The notes below the pieces were generated by a model, which ran no database searches, was not told the origin of the DNA, and saw nothing but the letters and a program-made list of their open reading frames with translations. From the NCBI RefSeq assembly GCF_013385635.1, contig NZ_JACAPR010000010.1, forward strand, positions 1 to 64,000: a stretch of 64,000 bases of DNA, in the 5' to 3' direction. This stretch comes from Pseudomonas gingeri (lineage in GTDB: Bacteria > Pseudomonadota > Gammaproteobacteria > Pseudomonadales > Pseudomonadaceae). This document shows positions 8,423 through 16,168 of the stretch, piece by piece. Position 1 is the first letter of the stretch. Every line of letters starts with the position of its first letter. The position numbers and the translations under genes were made by a program.

Positions 8423-8776
8423 ATGGGACGTTTGACTACGCATGTTTTGGATGCCGCACATGGCTGCCCCGGCAGTTCGATCAAGGTCGAGCTGTATCGG
8501 GTCGAGGGCGCACGGCTGGAACGGGTCGCCAGCACCCTGACCAACAGCGACGGACGCTGCGATGCACCGCTGCTGCAGGGGGACGATTACCGTTCCGGGG
8601 TCTATCAGTTGCAGTTTCATGCCGGTGACTACTATCGGGCCCGTGGCGTGACGCTGCCGGAGCCGGCCTTTCTCGACGTGGTGGTGCTGCGCTTCGGCAT
8701 CAGCGCCGAGCAGGAGCACTATCACGTCCCCTTGTTGATATCGCCCTACAGTTATTCGACCTACCGAGGAAGTTAG
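8423..8776 (+). CDS. uraH: 5-hydroxyisourate hydrolase (transthyretin-like)
   Basis: A 117-residue cytoplasmic protein, the normal length for bacterial HIU hydrolase. It has the N-terminal LTTHVLDAAHGCPG motif (catalytic His), the central RVASTLTNSDGRCDAPL segment, HYHVPLLISPYSYSTYRGS at the C-terminus and the diagnostic terminal YRGS. It converts the PuuD product to OHCU, the UraD substrate. It is transcribed divergently from puuE and followed by an intrinsic terminator, so it is monocistronic. The ribosome binding site is weak (GCAGAAGC before ATG). Confidence 0.95.
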   Translation: MGRLTTHVLDAAHGCPGSSIKVELYRVEGARLERVASTLTNSDGRCDAPLLQGDDYRSGVYQLQFHAGDYYRARGVTLPEPAFLDVVVLRFGISAEQEHYHVPLLISPYSYSTYRGS

Positions 8777-8815
8777 ATCCCCCAAAGCGCTGCACAAAAC
8801 TTCTTTGGTCTCCTT

Positions 8816-8840
8816 GCCCGCTCACACTGCGGGCTTTTTT
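8816..8840 (+). terminator. Intrinsic terminator after uraH
   Basis: GCCCGC, a 7-base loop, GCGGGC, then TTTTTT: a standard rho-independent terminator 40 bp past the uraH stop. Confidence 0.85.
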
Positions 8841-8926
8841 ATGTCTTGCCGAATGATCGTATCCCTGCGCCGCGTGGCAACGACCGATCAATGTTCTCCG
8901 GGGGCTGTGTCGCCAGTCCCGGCCCT

Positions 8927-9014
8927 TTCGCGGGCAAGCCCGCTCCCATAAGTGTGGCGCCAGGCACCTGTTCTGTGTGCATCGCGAACCTGTGGGAGCG
9001 GGCTTGCCCGCGAA
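8927..9014. repeat. REP doublet (REPIN)
   Basis: TTCGCGGGCAAGCCCGCTCC begins at 8927 and its exact inverse ends at 9014: 22-bp perfect arms around a 44-bp spacer. It lies between the convergent uraH and LysE-type genes. Confidence 0.85.
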
Positions 9015-9038
9015 GAGTCCGGTATCGTCTGCATCAAT

Positions 9039-9665
9039 CTAACGGCTCAACAACGACGCCGCTCCCGCCCCGCTGAACAACCCGGCACTGATCCGGTTGA
9101 ACCAGCTCTGTCCCCTGCCGCTGCGCAGATAACGCGCCGCGCCGTGGGCGCCAAGGCCGTAGGTCAGCTTGCAGAGCAGGTCGAGAACGGTCCAGGTGAC
9201 GATCATCACCAGCAACTGGCCGAGAAACGGTTCATCCGCCTTGAGAAACTGCGGCAGGAATGCGGCAAAGAACAGGATGTCCTTGGGGTTGCTCGCACCC
9301 AGCACAAAAGCGCGCCCGAACAGGGCACGAAAGCGCGGTACTGGCGCGGTTTCGGGCACACTCGCCGCCTGGGCCGGCTGGCGCGACTGCTGCCAGCTCT
9401 GCCAGGCGAGGTAGAACAGGTACAGCGCGCCGATGATCTTCAGCGCGCTGAACAACTGTTCCGAGGCCAGCAACAAGGCACCGAGGCCCAGGGCCGAAGC
9501 ACTCAACAGGCAGATCGAGGCGCTGACGCCGCCGAGAAAGGCCGGGTACGAACGACGCAATCCATAGTTCAGACTGTTGCTGATCATCAGCAGCGACAGC
9601 GGCCCTGGGATAAGGATTACCACCAGGGCGGCGGCGCTGAACAACAACCAGGTTTCCAGACTCAT
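9039..9665 (-). CDS. LysE/RhtB-family amino-acid exporter
   Basis: A 208-residue inner-membrane protein with about six TM segments. It has the N-terminal LysE signature IPGPLSLLMISNSLNYG (family G-P-x-x-x-x-x pattern) and the central KDILFFAAFLPQF motif typical of RhtB proteins. The family exports amino acids or related metabolites; the substrate cannot be inferred. It follows the AzgA permease on the same strand after a terminator-like hairpin, so it is probably transcribed separately. Confidence 0.88.
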   Translation of the reverse strand: MSLETWLLFSAAALVVILIPGPLSLLMISNSLNYGLRRSYPAFLGGVSASICLLSASALGLGALLLASEQLFSALKIIGALYLFYLAWQSWQQSRQPAQAASVPETAPVPRFRALFGRAFVLGASNPKDILFFAAFLPQFLKADEPFLGQLLVMIVTWTVLDLLCKLTYGLGAHGAARYLRSGRGQSWFNRISAGLFSGAGAASLLSR

Positions 9666-9685
9666 CAGGTTTCTCCCTCATGTAC

Positions 9686-9708
9686 AAAAGCCCCGCCGAA
9701 GCAGGGCT
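9686..9708 (-). terminator. Terminator of the AzgA-type permease
   Basis: Read on minus: AGCCCTGC, TTCG tetraloop, GCGGGGCT, then TTTTG. It starts 23 bp past the permease stop and has the UUCG loop common in intrinsic terminators. Confidence 0.75.
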
Positions 9709-9730
9709 GGCTACTATCGCCCGGGTCTTC

Positions 9731-11080
9731 CTAGAGGAAGATGAACTTGGCGATAAAAATGGCGCACAACACCCACAGGCTGATGGAAATATCCTTGAAC
9801 TTTCCGGTTCCGGCCTTCAGCGCGACATAGGTGATAAACCCCAGGGCGATTCCGTCGGCGACCGAAAAAGTCAGTGGCATCATGATCGCGGTGACGATCG
9901 CCGGAATGCTGTCCGTCGCGTCGTCCCACTCGATATGCGCCATGCCACTCATCATCAGCATCGCTACGTAAATCAGTGCGCCCGCGGTCGCGTAGGCAGG
10001 GATCATGCCAGCCAGCGGGGCAAAGAACATGGCCGCCACAAACAGTATGCCTACAGTAACAGCGGTCAGACCAGTCCGACCACCCGCGGCGACACCGGCA
10101 GCACTTTCCACGTAGCTGGTGACGGGTGGAACACCGACTACCGCACCGAATACGCTGGAGACGCTGTCAGCCTTCATCGCCCGGGACAGGTTCTCGATAC
10201 GACCGTCGGTGTTGACCAGGCCGGCACGCTGCGCGACCCCCATCAGGGTGCCGGCGGTATCGAACATATGGACGAAGAGAAAGGCCAGCACCACGCTGAT
10301 CATGCTGACGTTGAACACGCCCGCCAGGTCCATGGCCATCCAGGTCGGGGCCAGGCTCGGCGGGGTGGAGAAGATGCCGTGGTACTCCACCAGGCCCAGG
10401 CCCCAGCCGGCGAGCGTCACGGTGATGATGCTGATCAGGATGGCGCCGAATACGCGGTGGTAGCTGAGGATCGCGATCATCAGGAAACAGATGGCGGCCA
10501 GCAGCGGGCCGGGCTCATGCAGGGCACCGAGCCTGATCAGTGTGGCGGGGCTGGCGACGACGATCCCGGCGGTTTTCAGGCCGATGACCCCGAGGAACAG
10601 GCCGACGCCGGCGCCCATCGCGTGGCGCAGGCTGACCGGAATGCTGTTGAGCAGCCATTCGCGGATCTTCGACAGTGTCAGCACCATGAACAGCACGCCT
10701 GAGATAAACACCGCGCCGAGGGCGGTCTCCCAGTGGTAACCCATGGTGCCGACCACGGTATAGGTGAAGAAGGCATTGAGCCCCATGCCCGGGGCCAGGC
10801 CTACCGGCCAGTTGGCGTAGAGCCCCATCAGCAGGCAGCCGAGGGCGGCGGCGATGCAGGTGGCGACAAAGGCCGCGCCGTGGTCGATGCCGGCGTCGGC
10901 CATGATGTTGGGGTTGACGAAGATGATGTAGGCCATGGTGATGAAGGTGGTCACACCGGCGATCAGCTCGGTTTTCACCGTGGTGCCATGGAGCCTGAGT
11001 TTGAACAGGCGTTCGAGCAGGCCAGTGCTCGTAGGCGGCGAGAGATCCAGCGTGGGGGCTTCGGATTTGCGGCTTTCCAC
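9731..11080 (-). CDS. AzgA-type (NCS2) purine permease
   Basis: A 449-residue membrane protein with about 12-13 TM segments, of the AzgA/PbuG/GhxP branch. It has the AGVTTFITMAYIIFVNPNIM signature near residue 42, GLAPGMGLNAFF near 92, the DTAGTLMGV segment near 270 and PVTSYVESAAGVAAGGRTG near 318. The branch imports hypoxanthine, guanine or adenine. Start: GTG with GAGGAG 8 bp upstream. A perfect TTGTATACAA palindrome 131 bp upstream links its control to puuE and uraH. Confidence 0.92.
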   Translation of the reverse strand: MESRKSEAPTLDLSPPTSTGLLERLFKLRLHGTTVKTELIAGVTTFITMAYIIFVNPNIMADAGIDHGAAFVATCIAAALGCLLMGLYANWPVGLAPGMGLNAFFTYTVVGTMGYHWETALGAVFISGVLFMVLTLSKIREWLLNSIPVSLRHAMGAGVGLFLGVIGLKTAGIVVASPATLIRLGALHEPGPLLAAICFLMIAILSYHRVFGAILISIITVTLAGWGLGLVEYHGIFSTPPSLAPTWMAMDLAGVFNVSMISVVLAFLFVHMFDTAGTLMGVAQRAGLVNTDGRIENLSRAMKADSVSSVFGAVVGVPPVTSYVESAAGVAAGGRTGLTAVTVGILFVAAMFFAPLAGMIPAYATAGALIYVAMLMMSGMAHIEWDDATDSIPAIVTAIMMPLTFSVADGIALGFITYVALKAGTGKFKDISISLWVLCAIFIAKFIFL

Positions 11081-11210
11081 AGCGAGTACTCCTCAAGAGT
11101 TTTATTGTTATTTCCAGAGCCGGACACGTGATCGTGGGCAGCGGCTCTTTGAGGCGGTACGGGTTTTGTTGACCGATAGGTCAAGAACTCGCACGAGGCG
11201 AATTATGCTT

Positions 11211-11220
11211 TTGTATACAA
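11211..11220. promoter_or_regulatory. TTGTATACAA palindrome upstream of the AzgA-type permease
   Basis: Identical to the site before puuE; the symmetry extends to 12 bp (TTTGTATACAAA, 11210-11221). It sits in an AT-rich promoter-like stretch and is presumed to be a binding site for the same regulator. Confidence 0.6.
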
Positions 11221-11354
11221 AGAAAGCAAATAATGTTTTTTAATTTGTGTTCGATACTTCGCGCGGACGTGCTGTTGTGACGAGCGGGCTTGCCCGCGCT
11301 GGGGTGCGAAGCGCCCCTGAAATCAGCGACTTCAATGGGTCAGGCAACGCAGTT

Positions 11355-11462
11355 GATCGTTCCCACGCTCTGCGTGGGAATGCCTCACTGGACGCTCTGC
11401 GTCCGCTGTTGTGGCGCGGAGCGTCACGGGCTGCATTCCCACGCGGGAGCGTGGGAACGATC
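11355..11462. repeat. Dispersed repeat with GTTCCCACGC core (inverted pair)
   Basis: GATCGTTCCCACGCTCTGCG starts at 11355 and an inverted copy ending GAGCGTGGGAACGATC closes at 11462, so the element can fold into a long hairpin. Each arm itself contains a short palindrome (CCCACGCnnnGCGTGGG). Related single copies are at 5402-5454 and 48860-48916. Confidence 0.7.
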
Positions 11463-11500
11463 GAGGTGGGTGCGTCCAAGGAAAGAGGGTGGGGCGGGCT

Positions 11501-11941
11501 TCAAGCCGAGCGGCTGTCACCCAGTGCCCGGTTGACCGCCAGCCAGCCATCCACGGCGGCTTCGCCGGCCTGGGCAAAGGCTTTCTGCAACAGCTTGACC
11601 TGCTCGCGGCGCAACGATTCTTCCAGGCTGATCCCATCGGCGGTCAGGCACAGCAGACGCTTGCGCTTGTCCGTGGGTGACGCGACGCTTTGCACCAGGT
11701 CCATTTCGGTCAACTGGCGCAGCGGCATGTTCAGCGCCTGCTTGCTCACCCCCAGTTGACCCAGCAGTTCCTTGACGCTGAGGTCCGGGTAGCGAGCGAT
11801 GAAAAACACGATCCGTTGGTGCACCCGACTCAAACCACGGCGTTCGAGCATTTCGTCGGCTTTGGCGGTGAATGCCTGGTAGCCGAAGAAAAACGCTTCC
11901 ATGGCATCTTGCTGGGTATTGGAATTTTTAAGGTCAAGCAT
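11501..11941 (-). CDS. MarR-family transcriptional regulator
   Basis: A 146-residue winged-helix protein. The recognition region is LSVKELLGQLGVSKQALNMPLRQLTEMDLV (about 54-83), followed by the wing with the MarR-type PTDKRKRLLCLTADG. The N-terminal helix and C-terminal helices would form the dimer interface. It is divergent from the PLP enzyme at 12025, and the shared 83-bp gap carries two copies of a TCAA-N5-TTGA repeat, one overlapping its own start codon. Autoregulation and control of the PLP enzyme are therefore inferred. The ligand is unknown. Confidence 0.88.
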   Translation of the reverse strand: MLDLKNSNTQQDAMEAFFFGYQAFTAKADEMLERRGLSRVHQRIVFFIARYPDLSVKELLGQLGVSKQALNMPLRQLTEMDLVQSVASPTDKRKRLLCLTADGISLEESLRREQVKLLQKAFAQAGEAAVDGWLAVNRALGDSRSA

Positions 11942-11952
11942 ATTGACGTATT
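11932..11952. promoter_or_regulatory. Operator-like repeat 1 (MarR/PLP-enzyme intergenic)
   Basis: GGTCAAGCATATTGACGTATT contains the inverted repeat TCAA-N5-TTGA. A second copy of the whole unit lies 42 bp away, about four helical turns. This copy covers the MarR start codon. Confidence 0.6.
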
Positions 11953-11973
11953 GGCTCGCGGCGTCGTAATTTC

Positions 11974-11994
11974 GGTCAAGTAGTTTGACGTATT
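11974..11994. promoter_or_regulatory. Operator-like repeat 2 (MarR/PLP-enzyme intergenic)
   Basis: Second copy of the GGTCAAG-N4-TTGACGTATT unit; only the spacer bases differ from copy 1. It lies 31 bp before the PLP-enzyme start. Confidence 0.6.
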
Positions 11995-12024
11995 TGTCTC
12001 CCGCTTTGCTACTGGTGACTCTTC

Positions 12025-13191
12025 ATGGCCTTCTCCGAACGTGTTACGCGCCTCAAAAGCTCCCTGATCCGGGAAATCCTCGCCGCCGCCCAGCGCCCTG
12101 AAGTGATGTCGTTCGCCGGCGGGCTTCCGGCCGAGGCGATGCTGCCGACGCTGGAGTGGGATGCAATGCCGCTGAGCATGGGGCAGTACGGCATGAGCGA
12201 GGGCGAGCCGGCCTTGCGTGAAGCGCTGGCGGTCGAGGCACGTGCGCTGGGGATCGACTGCCAGGCCAGCCAGGTACTGGTGGTCAGCGGTTCCCAGCAG
12301 ACCCTCGACCTGGCGGCGAAGCTGCATATCGACAAGGGCACCGAGATCTTCCTGGAAGCGCCAACCTATCTGGCGGCCTTGCAGATTTTCCAGCTGTTCG
12401 GTGCCGACTGCCTGACCATCCCCCAGGAACAGGACGGGCCGGACCTGCTGCAATTGCGTGCCCGCCTGGAAAAACACCGTCCGGCGTTCATCTACCTGAT
12501 CCCGACGTTCCAGAACCCGTCCGCGGTTTGCTACAGCGAGGCCAAGCGTGCCGGTGTCGCGGCGTTGCTGGACGAGTTCGGCGTGACCCTGATCGAAGAC
12601 GAGCCCTATCGCGAACTCAGCTACGATGGCGTCAATGCCGTACCGATTGCCGGTCGCCTGCAACGGGCGAGCTGGATCTACACCGGCACCGTGTCCAAGA
12701 CCCTGGCCCCGGGTCTGCGTATCGGCTACCTGATCGCCAGTCCGGACCTGTTCCCGCACCTGCTCAAACTCAAGCAGTCGGCGGACCTGCACAGCAATCG
12801 CGTCGGGCAATGGCAGGCGCTGCAATGGATCGGCACGGAAAAGTATCGGCGGCACCTGCTGGCGTTGCGCGACTTCTACCGGATCCGACGGGACGCCTTT
12901 GCCCTGGCCCTGGAAAAACACTTCGCCGATCTCGCCGATTGGCAGGTGCCCCAGGGCGGATTGTTCTTCTGGCTGACCCTCAAGCAGCCTTTGGACACCC
13001 GCACCTTGCTCGATGCGGCGCTGGCCCGGGATGTCGCCTTTATGCCCGGCGAACCTTTTTTTGCCGAACCGGAGCGTAATCCGGGTAATCTTCGTCTCAA
13101 TTTCAGTCATATCGCGCCGGAGCGCCTGGACGAAGGTCTCAGGCGTCTGGCCGCTGTCGTACGTCACGCACAGGCCGCACAAGTGGCTTAA
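12025..13191 (+). CDS. PLP-dependent aminotransferase, fold type I class I/II
   Basis: A 388-residue protein resembling the 2-aminoadipate/kynurenine aminotransferase-like subgroup. It has MSFAGGLPAEAMLP near the N-terminus, YGMSEGEPALREAL near 56, VVSGSQQTLDLAAK near 90, PTFQNPSAV near 162 (substrate/PLP Asn), EDEPYRELSY near 192 (PLP-binding Asp/Tyr), GTVSKTLAPGLRIGYL near 224 (Schiff-base Lys in SKT) and the C-terminal RLNFS Arg. There is no N-terminal GntR domain, so it is an enzyme rather than a MocR regulator. The substrate is unknown. The GST gene follows 10 bp downstream and is probably co-transcribed. Confidence 0.88.
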   Translation: MAFSERVTRLKSSLIREILAAAQRPEVMSFAGGLPAEAMLPTLEWDAMPLSMGQYGMSEGEPALREALAVEARALGIDCQASQVLVVSGSQQTLDLAAKLHIDKGTEIFLEAPTYLAALQIFQLFGADCLTIPQEQDGPDLLQLRARLEKHRPAFIYLIPTFQNPSAVCYSEAKRAGVAALLDEFGVTLIEDEPYRELSYDGVNAVPIAGRLQRASWIYTGTVSKTLAPGLRIGYLIASPDLFPHLLKLKQSADLHSNRVGQWQALQWIGTEKYRRHLLALRDFYRIRRDAFALALEKHFADLADWQVPQGGLFFWLTLKQPLDTRTLLDAALARDVAFMPGEPFFAEPERNPGNLRLNFSHIAPERLDEGLRRLAAVVRHAQAAQVA

Positions 13192-13201
13192 GGGGAGGGC
13201 C

Positions 13202-13804
13202 ATGTACAAGGTTTATGGCGATTACCAGTCAGGCAATTGCTACAAGATCAAACTGATGCTGCACCTGCTGGGGCAGGAGTATCGCTGGCACCCGGTGGAC
13301 ATCCTCAAGGGTGACACCGAGACGCCGGAATTCCTGGCGATGAATCCCAATGGCAAGGTGCCGGTACTGGAGCTGGAAGACGGCACCTGCCTGTGGGAGT
13401 CCAATGCGATTCTCAACTTCCTCGCCGATGGCAGTGAATTCCTGCCGACGGAGCCGCGCCTGCGTACCCAGGTACTGCAATGGCAGTTTTTCGAGCAATA
13501 CAGTCATGAACCCTATATCGCGGTGGCGCGCTTTATCGAGTTCTACCTGGGTTTGCCGGAGGAGCGTCGGGAGGAATATCTCAAGTTGCAGAAGCGTGGG
13601 CACAAGGCATTGAAGGTGATGGAGAAGCAACTGCAGCACACCCCGTACCTGGTGGGTGAGCACTACTCGATCGCCGATATTGCCCTGTATGCCTATACCC
13701 ATGTCGCCCATCAGGGCGGCTTCGACCTGAGTCTCTATCCGGGTATCCAGGCCTGGTTGCAACGGGTGGCCAGTCATCCGAAGCATGTCGGCATGCTGGA
13801 TTGA
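13202..13804 (+). CDS. Glutathione S-transferase family protein
   Basis: A 200-residue protein with an N-terminal thioredoxin-fold GST domain (about 1-78) and a helical C-terminal domain (about 88-198). MNPNGKVPVLE with its cis-Pro and the following ESNAILNFLA carry the glutathione-binding pattern. The N-terminal SGNCYK segment could supply the activating Ser or Cys. The C-terminal domain has the YSIADIALYAYTHVA N-cap motif. Start: ATG with GGGGAGGG upstream, just past the PLP-enzyme stop. The substrate is not deducible. Confidence 0.88.
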   Translation: MYKVYGDYQSGNCYKIKLMLHLLGQEYRWHPVDILKGDTETPEFLAMNPNGKVPVLELEDGTCLWESNAILNFLADGSEFLPTEPRLRTQVLQWQFFEQYSHEPYIAVARFIEFYLGLPEERREEYLKLQKRGHKALKVMEKQLQHTPYLVGEHYSIADIALYAYTHVAHQGGFDLSLYPGIQAWLQRVASHPKHVGMLD

Positions 13805-13833
13805 CGATCTGGCGTATGGCGCACGTTTTTTTT

Positions 13834-13912
13834 GGGAGCCGGCTTGCCGGCGATAGCGGCCGATCAGATGATGCAAGACTGACTGGCCCATCGCCGGCAA
13901 GCCGGCTCCTAC
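13834..13912. repeat. REP doublet (REPIN), GCCGGCTTGCCGGC type
   Basis: GGGAGCCGGCTTGCCGGCGA (from 13834) faces ATCGCCGGCAAGCCGGCTCC (from 13890). It follows the GST gene. Confidence 0.85.
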
Positions 13913-13955
13913 AGGACGTGCGCTCTCTGTTTATTCACCGAACAAGGAATACCGT

Positions 13956-14351
13956 ATGAAGTATCCAGTCGTAGCGGTTTTGACTTTCGGCTTGTTGAGC
14001 CTGGCTGTCGGCGCGCAGGCGGCCGATGATTGCGATGCCAACCAGGCGTCGATGAATGAGTGTGCGGGCAAGGCATTCAAGAAGGCCGACGACGACCTGA
14101 ACAAGTACTACAAGACCCAGATGGACTACCTGAAGACCCAGGCTTCCAGGGATGCGCTCAAGGATGCCCAGCGCAAGTGGCTGGCGTTCCGCGATGCCGA
14201 CTGCCTGTACCAGACCGGCAAGCCGGAAGACGGCGGTTCGATGTGGCCGATGGTCAACCTGCAGTGCAAGGCCGAACTGACCAAGCAGCGCGCGGCGCAG
14301 TTGAAGGCCTACACCGAATGCCGGAGCGAATACGACCAGTGTCCGAATTGA
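13956..14351 (+). CDS. LprI-like (DUF1311) secreted protein
   Basis: A 131-residue protein with a Sec signal peptide (MKYPVVAVLTFGLLSLAVGAQA) and a mature part with several Cys residues. The arrangement (CDANQASMNECAG, DDDLNKYYK, DAQRKWLAFRDADCLYQ, CKAELTKQRAAQLKAY) matches the DUF1311/LprI family. Some members inhibit lysozyme; others are uncharacterised periplasmic proteins. It stands alone between a REPIN and the convergent glutaredoxin-like gene. Confidence 0.85.
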   Translation: MKYPVVAVLTFGLLSLAVGAQAADDCDANQASMNECAGKAFKKADDDLNKYYKTQMDYLKTQASRDALKDAQRKWLAFRDADCLYQTGKPEDGGSMWPMVNLQCKAELTKQRAAQLKAYTECRSEYDQCPN

Positions 14352-14363
14352 CCGGCGCGGTCG

Positions 14364-14735
14364 TCAGGCTGCGGCAAAGCGCTTGTCCAGGTAGTCGATG
14401 ATGACCTTGGATTCATACATCCAGGTGGTCTGGCCGTTCTCTTCGATACGCAGGCACGGCACCTTGATCTTGCCGCCTTGTTCGAGCAGGGTCTGGCGAT
14501 CCTGTTCGTTGTTCTTCGCGTCACGCAGCGCCACCGGCACGTTCAGGCGGCGCAGGGTACGGCGGGTCTTCACGCAGAACGGGCAGGCGTGGAACTGATA
14601 CAGCGTCAGGTCCCGGGCGGCGGCATCGACCTTGGCCTGGTCGGCGGCGGAGCGCTGCTGCTTGCGTGGGCGGGTGAGGAAGTCGATGAAGATGATGAGC
14701 TGGCCGAGGCCGACTCGAAGTGCTTTGACGAACAC
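14364..14735 (-). CDS. Glutaredoxin-like protein with N-terminal hydrophobic segment
   Basis: A 123-residue protein. Residues 5-20 form a hydrophobic or amphipathic helix followed by a basic stretch (RPRKQQR) that may hold it at the inner membrane. Residues 43-120 are a glutaredoxin fold with the active site CPFC (51-54), the KIKVPCLRI cis-Pro region and YESKVIIDYLDKRF at the end. Such proteins reduce disulfides or glutathione mixed disulfides. Start: GTG with GAGG upstream. Its partner proteins are unknown. Confidence 0.85.
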   Translation of the reverse strand: MFVKALRVGLGQLIIFIDFLTRPRKQQRSAADQAKVDAAARDLTLYQFHACPFCVKTRRTLRRLNVPVALRDAKNNEQDRQTLLEQGGKIKVPCLRIEENGQTTWMYESKVIIDYLDKRFAAA

Positions 14736-14800
14736 GGTATAGCCTCGTGGGTGGATGAAAAAGATTACGGGTCAGGCCGCGCCCGGAGAGGAGCACTGTC

Positions 14801-14870
14801 TGTGGGAGCGGGCTTGCCCGCGAAGCTTCTAGCGGCCTCAGGGACCTCTTCGCGGCCAAGCCCGCACACA
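14801..14870. repeat. REP doublet (REPIN), imperfect
   Basis: TGTGGGAGCGGGCTTGCCCG (from 14801) faces CTTCGCGGCCAAGCCCGCAC (from 14848); the second arm has drifted. It lies between folE and the glutaredoxin-like gene. Confidence 0.75.
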
Positions 14871-14896
14871 CAAAGCACCGATCTCACGCAGCAGTG

Positions 14897-15442
14897 TTAC
14901 TTGATCAGCGCCAGGAACTCGCTGCGGGTCGCGGCATTTTCGCGGAACTCACCGAGCATCACCGAGGTGATCATCGACGAGTTCTGCTTTTCCACACCGC
15001 GCATCATCATGCACATGTGCTTGGCTTCGATCACCACGGCCACGCCCAGGGCACCGGTCACCTGCTGGACGGCATCGGCGATCTGGCGGCTGAGGTTTTC
15101 CTGGATCTGCAGGCGCCGGGCATACATGTCGACGATCCGCGCGACCTTCGACAGGCCCAGTACCTTGCCACTCGGGATATAAGCGACATGGGCCTTGCCG
15201 ATGAACGGCAGCAGGTGGTGTTCGCACAGCGAGTAGAGCTCGATGTCCTTGACCAGCACCATTTCGCTGTTGTCGGAACTGAACAAGGCACCGTTGGTGA
15301 CTTCTTCCAGGGTCTGTTCGTAACCGCGGCAAAGGTACTGCATGGCTTTGGCGGCGCGCTTGGGCGTGTCCAGCAGGCCCTCGCGGGAGACGTCCTCGCC
15401 GAGTTGGCCGAGAATCGCCGTATAGTTTTGTTCCAGGGACAT
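14897..15442 (-). CDS. folE: GTP cyclohydrolase I
   Basis: A 181-residue FolE1-type enzyme making 7,8-dihydroneopterin triphosphate from GTP, the first step to tetrahydrofolate. Zinc ligands are visible as Cys73 and His76 ([11 protein letters not shown]) and Cys144 (KHMCMMMRG). The GTP-binding [15 protein letters not shown] segment (about 85-99) and the QEN-x-x-R-Q-IADAV helix (about 114-125) are intact. Start: ATG with AGGTAG upstream. Pseudomonads usually carry further FolE copies elsewhere, so essentiality cannot be assumed. It stands just downstream of the Smr gene on the same strand. Confidence 0.96.
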   Translation of the reverse strand: MSLEQNYTAILGQLGEDVSREGLLDTPKRAAKAMQYLCRGYEQTLEEVTNGALFSSDNSEMVLVKDIELYSLCEHHLLPFIGKAHVAYIPSGKVLGLSKVARIVDMYARRLQIQENLSRQIADAVQQVTGALGVAVVIEAKHMCMMMRGVEKQNSSMITSVMLGEFRENAATRSEFLALIK

Positions 15443-15521
15443 GAAGCTACCTGTGGGAGTCTGCGCAAAGGAGCAAGGATACGGCGGCTGGCAGCCGCCT
15501 GCAAATTCGATGACAGTCCGG

Positions 15522-16079
15522 TTACTCGTCGCGACCTTCCATCATGGTGCGCTTGAGCATCACATACACCGCGCCCGCACCGCCGTGCCTGGGCTGGCAG
15601 GAAGTGAAACCGAGCACCTGGGCATGCTGGCGCAGCCAGGTGTTGACGTGGCTCTTGATCATCGGGCGCTTGCCGTCCAGGCGCACGGCCTTGCCATGGG
15701 TGACGCGCACGCAACGGATTTCGAATTTTGTCGCTTCGGCAAGAAATGCCCAGAGGGTTTCCCGGGCTTTTTCCACGCTCATGCCGTGCAGGTCGAGGCT
15801 GCCTTCGAAAGGAATCTGCGCGGCCTTGAGCTTGCGCATCTGGCTTTCCTGCACGCCGTCGCGGGACCAGTGCAGGTCGTCTTCGGGGCCGACATCGATG
15901 ACGAACTGATCGGACAGGCCATCCACCGTGGTGGATTCGCTGCGCACCGTCGCCGCCTGGCGTAGCTTGGCCAGTTGCGCGCGGTCGGACTTGGGTTTGC
16001 CGGTATCGGCACGATCGTGCTTGATCGGCTTTACACCGCGGATTTCGCTTTTGAACAGGGAAAAATCGTCGTCTTGCAT
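15522..16079 (-). CDS. Smr/MutS2-C-terminal domain protein (DUF1456/YdaL-like)
   Basis: A 185-residue cytoplasmic protein starting [13 protein letters not shown]; the start has GGAGAC 5 bp upstream. The C-terminal Smr domain (about 95-180) shows the [15 protein letters not shown] motif and the RVTHGKAVR motif, with a [10 protein letters not shown] terminal strand. Smr domains are endonucleases acting on DNA or RNA. In E. coli, SmrB cleaves mRNA between collided ribosomes, and this short stand-alone form (N-terminal extension plus Smr) resembles that type. The exact role is inferred. Confidence 0.85.
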   Translation of the reverse strand: MQDDDFSLFKSEIRGVKPIKHDRADTGKPKSDRAQLAKLRQAATVRSESTTVDGLSDQFVIDVGPEDDLHWSRDGVQESQMRKLKAAQIPFEGSLDLHGMSVEKARETLWAFLAEATKFEIRCVRVTHGKAVRLDGKRPMIKSHVNTWLRQHAQVLGFTSCQPRHGGAGAVYVMLKRTMMEGRDE

Positions 16080-16168
16080 GTCAGTCTCCGCAGGAACCGC
16101 CAGTTTACCCAAGTCACAGGGCTCAAGTCACAGGCAGATTCCCGGGGGCGCTTATCAGTCGTGCTCTG

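Larger units (their letters stand above)
11081..11500. other. Intergenic region with operator, REP unit and dispersed repeat
   Basis: This 420-bp gap holds the permease leader with the TTGTATACAA palindrome, an AT-rich patch (about 11209-11250), a single REP unit near 11278-11300 followed by a GGGGTGCGAAGCGCCCC hairpin, and an inverted pair of the GTTCCCACGC repeat. No gene is seen. Confidence 0.5.

Noticed and set aside
9680..10702. Plus-strand open frame opposite the AzgA permease
   Set aside because: Antisense shadow; translation is Gln/His-rich and lacks a start context.
11830..13209. Minus-strand 459-codon frame opposite the PLP enzyme
   Set aside because: The plus-strand enzyme has all catalytic motifs; the antisense frame overlaps the MarR gene and has no recognisable domain.
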